Of a stretch of DNA of 64,000 nt, positions 55,850 to 64,000 are shown piece by piece; the stretch's first letter is position 1; each line of letters opens with the position of its first letter. The stretch comes from Gracilaria gracilis (lineage: Eukaryota > Rhodophyta > Florideophyceae > Gracilariales > Gracilariaceae). The notes under the pieces are model-generated. The model did not search any database. It saw only the letters and a list, made by a program, of their open reading frames with translations, and was not told the origin of the DNA. The DNA is taken from contig JARGSG010000050.1 in assembly GCA_030374805.1 (NCBI GenBank), positions 310,001 through 374,000 of the forward strand, in the 5' to 3' direction. The translations under genes were made by a program, and so were the position numbers.

Positions 55850-56144
55850 CCCGATCAACTCGCACACACACGAACGAGATCACCAGCACCCCGATACACT
55901 CACGAGACATTCCCGTTAGTGTAGACACTACCGCACCTCAACCAGAAGCACCAGATCACCTCTTTCGAAGCACACAACCACCTGGGGAACCCACGACGAC
56001 ACGAGAAGCCCACAAACACCAAGGAAACAGACACTACACGCCCATTGCCACTGACAGCACAAGCCATACCTCCCTCCACGCCGCGACCTGTAATGTACGA
56101 GGAGGCACACGCAGCAAGGAAGGACGTGACTCGCTACAAGCGTT

Positions 56145-56674
56145 ATGGGCGACGATACAACCTGCTGTTCTGATACTCACCAAAACCTGGTACGCTCTCA
56201 CTCCACAACGCCCTAGCGAACGCCGTAGCAATCTGCACCCCAGCGCGCGCAAGCGCTAACAGGTACAGAAAAGGCTTAGGCGTATCTATCTACACCACCA
56301 CCAGACTCAAGCACAGAGTATTCTCACGATACCCCACAGCGGACTACATCTTCATCATCCTTACGGTTAGAGCACAAGAGACCTACACCGTAGCGGGGGT
56401 CTACATTCGCTCCCAGGCAAGCGCCGACGCCGTCAGGGAGTGCCTCAGCCGCATCTTACGACGCCCCACGCATCACACCTTCATAATGGGAGAGTTCAAC
56501 GCGAGAACGAAACATTGGGAAGCAACGGGGTCTAATCACAACGGGCGCATACTACAAAACTGGACCGAGCTACATAAGTTCACCATCAGCGCACCGCCAA
56601 CACCAACGTACAAAAAAGGACACAGTAGCAGCAGCGTAGACCGCGCCCTACACAGGGGATGCGCAGCGAGTTAG
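56145..56674 (+). pseudogene. LINE APE-type endonuclease
   Basis: It contains QPAVLILTKTWYAL (the Glu/Thr-Glu block of APE nucleases, with Lys in place of Glu), YRKGLGVSIYTTTRLKHRVF, TVAGVYIRSQAS and the catalytic MGEFNARTKHWEA with its Asp-to-Glu change. These nick target DNA for target-primed reverse transcription. Altered catalytic residues indicate loss of function. Confidence 0.75.
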
Positions 56675-56857
56675 ACCACAACGCGCAATGGCACATGGGC
56701 TAGACACAGGGATCATGTCCATGTTAGCACCACCATTCACGCCCGCAACCGCCCCAGACACCAACAGAAGGTCTCTACCACCCGTCTGAGAGAAAACAAC
56801 GCCCTGAATAAGGCACAAGAGTCCTACGAAACCGCACTGCCGGCCATACCGCACTCA

Positions 56858-58124
56858 TTGCAACAGGCACACACCCCAGAATACCTCGATCACGCACCCA
56901 GGGAACTTGTGAACACCATGATACGCCCCTTCCTAGTACGCTGCAGAGAGCGACCGCCACGCCTCCCCCTCGGATGGGGAAGAGACCTAGAGCGCCTTGC
57001 ACGACTACGCCGACAGCTACTCCGCGCTGCCAAGCAACATGAAAGGAAAGACCTCAGTGAGCTTGCAAGGAAAGCCGACAGGATCATCCAGCGTGAGAAT
57101 CGGCGACGGAAACGTCGTATAATTGGATCCCGCATGCAACAGAGCAGTAATCTACCGCCGACAGACGCAGCGATAGAACTCACGAAGCTAAAGCGCCTCT
57201 TGGAAACGCACCGATCTCGTGGAACAAGACCAAGCACAGATAACTCCTTCAACCATTTGCAGCGCACATGAGCTCCAAGCAAACCGAGGACGCAAATCTC
57301 CGCAAACCCCGCTTCGATTTCCCTGCAGCAATGCACGCAAGCATCGAAGCGGCCATACGGCGATACAAACTGAACAAGTCCCCTGGACCTCACGGAATTC
57401 GCAACGAGATGCTGCGCATCTGCCCCACGCTGTGCGCAACAGCCTTGCACGCCTTATGCGAGACTGTGCGACGACTGCAGCACCTCCAAGCCCCACTACG
57501 AGAGGGATGTTCTCCCCGATATACAAGCGTGGAGATCGCACCCTCCCTCAGCCGTACTGACTTGTGGCGCGTCTTAGCATCATCCGCAAAGTGATCACGT
57601 CAGCTATAGCAAAGGCAATCGCAACCAAGTTCCCATACAGCGCACACCAGTGGGGCTACCGACAAGGCCTGGGCACAGAAGACGCAATCATCCCCGCAGA
57701 CAACCGCATTCGCTCCGGCGCAAACCACGTAGCTCTACTCGACCTTACGGGTGCATTCGACTATGTACGCACGGACTCAATCATGCAGAACCTAGGACCA
57801 GACGTCGACGCCAATTTGCGTAACATGATCCAGACGATCCTCGCCAACACATGCTCCCAAGCAAAAAGGCACCCAGAGGACACCACGAGCGCCACCCTCA
57901 CTGCAGGTGTGCCACAGGGAGACTCTGCCAGCCCATTCCTTCACAACATTTTCATGGAAACATTCATCCGACTCTTCGCTACGCAGCAACAAGCGGAACA
58001 TGCACCCACCTCCTGCTTCTGGGATAACGTGATCATCATGGAGACCTCGACCGACAGACTGTGCCACCGCCCACACCAAATACACCAAACCACTTCATGG
58101 GCGGACACGCACTCGATGAAATAG
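56858..58124 (+). pseudogene. LINE reverse transcriptase
   Basis: It starts with basic helices (56858-57271) and NKSPGPHGIRNEML (57268 frame). The RT follows in the 57564-58124 frame: YSAHQWGYRQGLGTEDAI, then LLDLTGAFDYVRTDS, then LTAGVPQGDSASPFLHNIFM, then WDNVIIM at the YADD position. Asp is kept once but the box is altered (WDNV), so catalysis is lost. Frame changes occur near 57270 and 57560. Confidence 0.85.
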
Positions 58125-58914
58125 AACACCACGAAATCAGTCGTTCTTAGAACACCGCATGTACAACAGCATCTGAGGCGCGTGGCACTCCGTAATGTGG
58201 AGGACGCCATATACTTGGGTGTTACAATGACAAGGGCATTATGGACCACTGCCAAGTCACGAGAATAGAAAAAGCAACTAGTAGACTCCACAGCCTCAGC
58301 CGATGGTGTGATCTAGCTGGTAGAACCAGAATGAACACTCGCGTCGTTGTTCTATGGTTTCTTTGCGGTTTTTGTGTCGACGGGCTTGGCGACGTATAAA
58401 TAGCGCCATTGGAGGTGTCCGATATATCGCAGTAGTCTCGAGAGCGTTGTGAAGGTGAACAAGGTCAACTTGTATTGTCAGCTTTTCTACAGAATGTTAG
58501 AGTTAGGCATATGTTTTATTGGCTCACTGCGTTCTTATATTCGAAAGTCGCGCGTTTTTCACCTCGTTCTTTTTGTCTCCTTGAGACGAAGAGAATGAGC
58601 TAAATAGATCTGGGAAAGAACAAAACAGCTCAAAGATATGAGCCTAACAAGTTCTTTTTCCAATCTGAGCCTTTTTCCAATTCCGGCCTTTTCTGAACGG
58701 TAACTTTATGTGCCCGGCAACCCGATCCACCTTCTCGGAAGTCGTTCTCTGTCTCTTTCTCTGCTTTTCTGCGTACCTTACCGAACTCTTTGCTTTCGAA
58801 GTGTCCACCTTACTCAGGTATTGCAGCGTTTGTCTCTCCCAAAACGCTGGAGTGCCATTTAGCCTCGGCAGTTGCTAGGGGTTTGCGCGAGCCCACCTAA
58901 CTCTTCTGCGAGAC
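58125..58914. other. LINE 3' flank and upstream region of the phosphotransferase
   Basis: No gene recognised. The last 200 bp contain C/T-rich promoter-like sequence (ttctctgtctctttctctgc near 58745). Confidence 0.4.
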
Positions 58915-60396
58915 ATGGAGAGCTCTTCGGAGTCGGAGAACGTAATACTGAAACGGAACGAATGGTCATGGTCTAATTGCATTGATAATGATCTTCAAAA
59001 GCTTCAAGCTCTGGTGGTATCTTTCACAAGCAAAAAGATTCTGCTCGAAAAAGAAGAAGACTACTGGGTACTTCCTGCTTGTCTATACTCTGGCGCAGAT
59101 TTTTCATCCGTTTTCTAACCGGATGACGTTATACCAGACGTGCAAGACTGGATTGAAAGCGACTCGCCCCTCGTGTTGCTCCGTCAAGTATGGAGGAGAG
59201 TGAGAACTGTCGTTCGGGAGGGTTACAGGCGCAAAAGCGAGAAAGCCATTGTACTACTGGAGTTCTCGGAAGATCTCAGCACAATCGATGGCGGCGGTGG
59301 TGTGTGCCCAAGCTTTGCCGAGGGTGAAACCGAGTTGCATTGGATAGCAGCAGAGCGAGCAAACGTATTTCACTTGTTTGATGAAGCGGCTGCAGTGATT
59401 GACAAAGAGCTCAAATACATTGCAGCTGGGATACAGCCGCAAAATAGTTTGTCATGGCAACGTCCAGGATGGTTTGAAATGGCGAAGTCGTGGATGGTGG
59501 AGCAGTTATCGTTAAAATGTGAGTGTTCGGTGACTCACGATATCATTCAGCTGCGATCCTCACACCATGGCCTCATTCTGCGAGCAGAAACAACAGAAGG
59601 GCTGTTCTATCTCAAATGAACCAGTCCGGAATGCAACGATGCCGCCTTCACGCAAAAGCTATCGGAAATGTCGCCATCGCATGTAGCGTCACCAGTAGCT
59701 GTGGATATAGAAAAACAACTGATGCTCACAGCTGACTACGGTAGCGTCTTAAACCCATGGGTCCTGTCCGAGTCGGAGCAGCGTCGGCTAACCGTCAGCT
59801 ATGCGCATCTCCAGATGGATACAAGTGGCAAGGTAGAAGACCTCATTTGCGCTGGGGTTCCAGACATGAGGCTTTGAAAGCTGTTAGAGCACGTCGATCG
59901 CCTGAAGAGCTCTTCGGGGCTTTGCTCAATGGGTTTTTCTGACCAAAACTGTAAGAAAGAGATATTGTTCTTCCGGAACAGTACGCAACTGATTAAGAGG
60001 GAACTAGCAAAGCTAGAGAACCACAATTTGGCAGCCACCATAACGCATAACGACTTATGGAGGTCCAACATTTATTGGAATGGCGTCACAGGAAGCTACA
60101 TGTTCTTCGACTTCGTCGAGAGCTACGTGAGCCACCCGTTTGCATTCCAGCTAGGAACTTTAGACGAGAAGCAGTATTTGCAAGAGTGGAGTACAAAGAC
60201 GGGCGTGACGATGCAAGAGCTAAGTGAGTTGGTATCTCCGGGCTACCAATGCCATCTATTGGCAGTACTTGTATTGCGGCTCAAAGAAGCTCAAAGAGTG
60301 GAATTTCCGGAGTCAGATGAATGCCTTTTAGAGGCACGTCGTGCTTTGCGCTTGTTCAACAACTCCATGAGGCGATGTTCACCCATAGTTGAATGA
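58915..60396 (+). pseudogene. Aminoglycoside-phosphotransferase-fold kinase with three in-frame stops
   Basis: One frame of 493 codons runs from ATG 58915 to the TGA at 60394-60396. It is interrupted by TAA 59116-59118, TGA 59617-59619 and TGA 59875-59877; no frameshift is needed. The middle matches the phosphotransferase family: WQRPGWFEMAKSWMVEQLSL, then GLILRAETTEGLFYLK (kinase N-lobe), then the catalytic loop ITHNDLWRSNIYW with its Asp, then MFFDFVESY (metal-binding Asp). The N-terminal ~180 residues resemble the extra domain that precedes this fold in some bacterial and algal proteins. These kinases phosphorylate small molecules; the substrate is unknown. Two of the stops (TGA) could come from CGA by one C-to-T change. 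Confidence 0.75.
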
Positions 60397-60415
60397 TACC
60401 ATTGTTGGGCATTCA

Positions 60416-60692
60416 CTAATTGTTGTGCTGCACCGAAGAAATGTAGTGCGGTGTGTAGTCGTTAGAATCAATGCTATGATATAGATCCAAGTGATCCGTT
60501 AACATCATTGCCCCACCCCTCGTCATCGGCTCCGGCATCGGATACGGAGTAGCACAACACTTGCACTTGTAGAGAGCGGTTGCCGTGTTTCTTGGAGTGG
60601 AAGGCGGCTTGTGTGTTGCGGTTCTTTTGATTTTTGCGACGGCGCGAAAATCGCGAGGGCTTTTTATCGGTTTTCTTAGAGGTTTCATCCAT
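60416..60692 (-). pseudogene. Small C2H2 zinc-finger protein, frameshifted
   Basis: From ATG 60692 the frame encodes a Lys/Arg/Asn-rich start (KKPSRFSRRRKNQKNRNTQA, then AFHSKKHGN). A one-base shift near 60575 leads to YKCKCCATPYPMPEPM and LTDHLDLYHS, a CX2C and HX4H pair that would bind one zinc. Size and order resemble small ZNF706-type proteins. Single shift aside, it looks conserved. Confidence 0.5.
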
Positions 60693-61021
60693 ATTTTGCC
60701 GCTAGTTGTACAGGATGTGTATAATTAGTAGAGAAGGCATTCAAGTGGTGTGACGTTTAAAGTCTAGAACGAATGCTGTCCGCAGTTGAGATACTGCTCT
60801 TGAGCTTAAATCTCACTGATATTATTGGGGTCATTCGGCGATGAATAGCCCTCTGTCGGCGTGGGATGGAAGGGAGGTATATCTACCACGCAGTAGAATA
60901 TGACCTTCATAGGAACGCCCCTGGTAACCGAAATCTTCTGAGAAACGAGTTGTTTTTTCTGGGTGTAAGTAAGTATAAGTTATCAACCGGGGCAAGCCAT
61001 GGAAATGCGGACAGAGGCCAT

Positions 61022-61056
61022 TATATCGGGTCCGAGCGAAGCGAGTCCCGATATAT
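61022..61056. repeat. Short inverted repeat
   Basis: TATATCGGG pairs with CCCGATATA around a 16 nt purine-rich loop. Possible hairpin; no neighbouring gene explains it. Confidence 0.6.
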
Positions 61057-62599
61057 ATGGCAGAGGTGCGCGATTTCCTGGCGAGCCTCCGGGTGATAAC
61101 TTGCTTGTCACTCAGGAAAACTGTGTCTGAGACCTTTCGTCACGGCCATAGTGCGAACGGCGCGGCGAAGGTCGGCGAAGGTCAGCGCGCACTCACGGAC
61201 AGTGCAAGCGTGCGCGTGCCGCGGCTGTGTATATTGGCGCAGTGGGTACCAACGGTACCGTTGGGAGCGGGAGCGAGACAGAATGTTCACGCTTGAGCGC
61301 CGGATGGGGCAGGGCGCGCCACCGGACGGTCGTGCAAGCTACGGAGCGGGCGCGTTGTGGCGGTGGCACACACGCGACACACGCACCACAGGCATCACAC
61401 GCGCTTTGCTCGCAATTGTATTTTGGCGCTGACCACTGTGACGGGTCGCCGACGGCTGCGGTGCTCGGTGGCACGCTTGCCCACCGGAATGGCGCATTGC
61501 GTCATAATCCCCCAAATAAATTTTCTTGGCACACACCTTCACACCTTGTCAGCCGTCGCACTCCGTGCCACCACGCGCCCTCGCGCTGTGCCCCCCTCCC
61601 CCCCCGAACCCACCCCCATCCGCCATGAAGTTTATACGGTAGATAACATTACATGGCACGAGGCTGCAGCAACACACGCACGCAATGGAGGCCCGATCTG
61701 GCTAGCAGAGCCAAGCACAGCGAGGTACCGTCGGTACGCACTGCTGCGCACAGCCATCCAACTTCAAATTTGCGCGCAATTTGCAGAAACACAACCGCAC
61801 GCATTTCGAAGCGCTCGGCGCCACCGCCGTAACTTACACCGCCGTATGATGCAGCGCCAACACATGCAGCGTGCGCCTGCGCGCACGCTGACGCAGTACA
61901 ACCCGCGGGCGCCGTACGACGCGCATGGCCGAATCGTGTAACCACTCCGCCTTGCGATGTGATTGCAGCTCCACCAGCCACAACTCGGAATCATGCAGGA
62001 GGTGCAAGGAAGCCACAGGCGTCAACTAAAGCAGCGCACAACTCACGCCGGCGCAAGACTGCAAGCGACAGCGACGATCACCACCGGCCCACTCACAGCG
62101 CTAGAGAGCGCCACACGAAGATGCGCCAGACTCCCGTAGCAATACCCCTGACACACAGCGCTGCAGCTACACGAACTCAATTGCGTCTGCGCGAGCGACA
62201 CAGCGTGCGAAAGCTCCACCTGAGCAACGTAGCACTGATGATGACGCTGCTTGTGATGTGAGAACAGCAACGGAAAACTGTGGCATCTTGGATGCGACTA
62301 CGAGATGGTCGATATGGTGACGGCGTCCCCTGCGAGCATGATGAACGGCAGCAGAGAGAGACGCGGTGCGCACGAGCACAAGTAACGATGCCGAACAGAG
62401 AGTGGCGCATGACGGCCGAATCTGCGACTGCGGCAGTACACGAGACGATATTCTACAAGTTTATTGTAAAGTATGCCGGTCTCGCGTCAATATGTGCCCC
62501 CGCACGCACCATTGCAACGGCAAAAGAGCAGCAACAGACTCTCCACTTCACTTTTAGGTAACTTGCTCGGTTTGCACGCATTTCTTGTGTCGATAGACA

Positions 62600-62621
62600 G
62601 ACAGACAGACAGACATTCTCA
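62600..62621. repeat. GACA tetranucleotide microsatellite
   Basis: Five consecutive GACA units after gatagacaga. Simple slippage repeat in non-coding DNA. Confidence 0.9.
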
Positions 62622-63032
62622 CCTATGGCCTCAGTCAGGGGATGTTGGATATTTTGGCGAAGATGGGGCGGGGCGGTAGTTAAGAAGGCCGTGGAGATCG
62701 AGAAGGCGTTTTCGGACGGCGTCGGTTTGGCGTGAAACAGCCAGTCCGTGACGCTCGACACGTCCAGGAAGTGGGCGATCATGTGCGAGGCGTAGGATAA
62801 GGAGGAGGTGTGGGGCAACGCAATACAAACGCGAGTTGCGTTTGAGAGCACGCGGCCCGTGGCGACACGCACATGCTTTCGTTTCGCGTCACCGTGGGGT
62901 AAAGCGTCACAGACGCGCACGGGAGGCGGTGACGCGCACGCGACAGTCGGAGCGTGCGGGGGCGGCGATGCGTCATGCGTGCGTGCGGTTTCATAAGAAT
63001 GAAAAGAAAAGAGAAAATTTGTGCTGAAACGC

Positions 63033-63072
63033 GCCATTGCGCCATGCGCCATGCGCCATGCGCCATGCGCCG
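63033..63072. repeat. Heptanucleotide GCCATGC repeat
   Basis: GCCATGC recurs four to five times in tandem with one imperfect leading unit. It opens a spurious Met/Ala/Arg-type frame on both strands. Confidence 0.9.
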
Positions 63073-63496
63073 GCAGTTGGCTGGCACGCGCAGTACGAGC
63101 GAGAAGCCGCAGCCGTCGAAGCCTCCAAGTTACAAAAGCCAAAGAAACGAGTAAAGGGTTATCCCTCATACCCTGCACCTTGGACATGAGGGCGCGAGTT
63201 GCGCTCAATGATTGAACAATGCTTGGAGCCTGCATCAAGTCATATCAGCGTACCACATGGCAACGCGAATCCATGTGCTTGCTGCCCTGTGTGCGACGTC
63301 ACAGTAAAGTTTACTGCCGCATGCCCTCCACGCCGCCGCACGGGCGATACGCCGCCGCATAGAGCAGCGGCAGCTGCGCGAATCACAGCCGTGGCAGATA
63401 AAGCTTTTGAGGAGGTAACGAGCGACGCAAGGCGCAACAGCGATGGAGAGCCTCTCTTGATCGCTACGATGGGCAGCTGCGCGCGAGCTCAGGCGG

Positions 63497-63541
63497 CGCA
63501 CGCGGCGCATGTGCCGCGCATGTGCCGCGCATGTGCCGCCT
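63497..63541. repeat. Short GCGCATGTGCC tandem repeat
   Basis: Three tandem copies of an 11 bp unit follow a GGCGCACGC run. Non-coding simple repeat. Confidence 0.85.
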
Positions 63542-63683
63542 GTACACGGTAGCCAGATTTAACGCGCACCGCTGCGCTGACTGACGTAGTGTCGACATTT
63601 GCACCGAAGGAAAACGAGTCGGAGTCGTAAAACGTGCTCATAGCAGGTTTTCCGCAATCACAAGAGCCTTTTTCTTTTGAGCA

Positions 63684-63959
63684 GTGAATCAACTTGACGT
63701 CCCTAACCAAGTTGTCGCTCGCATGGCGCCAACTAGATTAGACATGCACTTGAGGGCCGGCCCTGCATATACTCTATTTCTGACCAAGCAACTGCAGAAA
63801 TACGCGTTAACGGACATGGACGAGCAACTAATCAGCTATGGTCCTGGCGAGTTTCCGACTCTAGGTTTGGTTGCGCACCGCTGGTTGAGAATCCAAACTT
63901 TTGTCAGTCGGCCCTTTTGGGTCTTCGAGTTAGTCGTGAAGGAATGCCGAGCCCTTTAG
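63684..63959 (+). CDS. Hypothetical protein near the right edge
   Basis: A 91-codon frame starts at ATG 63684 (MNQLDVPNQVVARMAPTRLD) and ends at 63959. It has balanced composition, unlike the preceding GC-rich DNA, with an amphipathic middle (LFLTKQLQKYALTDMDEQLI). No family recognised; it may be an exon or a fragment. Confidence 0.3.
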   Translation: MNQLDVPNQVVARMAPTRLDMHLRAGPAYTLFLTKQLQKYALTDMDEQLISYGPGEFPTLGLVAHRWLRIQTFVSRPFWVFELVVKECRAL

Positions 63960-64000
63960 AGTGGTTTTCTCGAACAACTTTTTGACGAGTACAGCGCATT

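Larger units (their letters stand above)
55037..58124 (+). mobile_element. LINE (non-LTR retrotransposon), degenerate
   Basis: Plus-strand element with a Pro/Arg/His-rich first ORF, an APE-type endonuclease and a reverse transcriptase in several frames. No poly-A tail or target duplication is obvious; the 3' end lies near 58130-58330. Multiple frameshifts make it inactive. Confidence 0.8.
60697..63680. other. GC-rich stretch with repeats, no gene recognised
   Basis: Long frames (61357-61941 plus, 63238-62453 minus, 61227-61628 plus) are dominated by His, Arg, Thr, Ala and Cys and arise from CG/CA-rich composition. I support none. A hairpin (61022-61056) and three simple repeats are listed separately. 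The segment from ATG 61485 with EVYTVDNITWHEAA is the most protein-like piece but matches nothing I know. Confidence 0.4.

Noticed and set aside
58915-60396. Reassignment of stop codons or selenocysteine as the reason for in-frame TGA
   Set aside because: TAA, TAG and TGA all occur as interruptions and all are used as terminators of recognisable frames here; no SECIS-like element was identified.
62453-63238. A 261-codon minus-strand ORF
   Set aside because: It passes through the GACA and GCCATGC repeats and is compositional; no motif found.
1-64000. tRNA, rRNA or CRISPR features
   Set aside because: No A-box/B-box pair with a cloverleaf, no rRNA signature and no regularly spaced repeat array with unique spacers was seen by eye.

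Overview
The window is eukaryotic nuclear DNA dominated by transposable elements and broken genes. There is no operon structure, Shine-Dalgarno pattern or bacterial gene. The elements include Ty3-type LTR retrotransposons (one with a chromodomain), a CACTA-type Tnp2 transposase, a PIF/Harbinger-type transposase with candidate MITEs, a Tc1/mariner transposase, a LINE, and Ulp1-type proteases of the kind found in transposons. Host-like sequences include a carotenoid cleavage oxygenase, PanB, phosphoacetylglucosamine mutase, a PNKP-like kinase, EMC7, uL2m, MutS2, a PPIE-like RRM and a small C2H2 protein. Intronless reading frames and two candidate plastid-targeting leaders fit an alga, perhaps a multicellular red alga. 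That assignment is inference.

Layout. 1-2134: decayed retroelement (minus) running off the left edge. 2.8-9.7 kb: AT-richer DNA with a Harbinger-type transposase remnant and two related MITEs. 9759-20990: an 11.2 kb chromodomain Ty3 element on the minus strand (here called Ty3-1), with 551 bp LTRs. It has two unusual properties. A roughly 3.7 kb accessory module lies between a post-pol polypurine tract and the 3' LTR and carries a large antisense ORF. The whole element is also saturated with the octamer CCGNNCGG. 21-23.6 kb: GC-rich DNA with weak ORFs. 23.9-29.5 kb: CACTA-type transposase plus Ulp1 protease ORF (minus). 29567-30204: an unidentified plus-strand ORF. 30256-38556: a second Ty3 element (Ty3-2, minus) with a 957 bp 5' LTR, split by a 954 bp solo LTR that has a perfect 5 bp target duplication. 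38.7-40.4 kb: four 136 bp tandem units followed by a coiled-coil ORF. 40.8-44.0 kb: a third Ty3 fragment (Ty3-3). 44.2-44.9 kb: Tc1/mariner remnant. 45.5-47.3 kb: second Ulp1-protease ORF. 47.5-54.4 kb: carotenoid oxygenase, then a mosaic of truncated or nonsense-bearing host genes. 55-58.1 kb: a LINE with APE endonuclease and reverse transcriptase. 58.9-60.7 kb: a phosphotransferase with three in-frame stops and a frameshifted C2H2 protein gene. 61-64 kb: GC-rich, repeat-bearing DNA with nothing I can name.

Almost every long frame carries nonsense codons or single-base frameshifts while the flanking protein sequence stays recognisable. All three stop codons occur both as interruptions and as normal terminators, so codon reassignment is unlikely. 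The most promising candidate for an undescribed system is Ty3-1: its antisense accessory protein, the repeat/GC-box region upstream of that ORF, and the dispersed CCGNNCGG motif may form a self-recognition or anti-silencing module. That functional link is a hypothesis.
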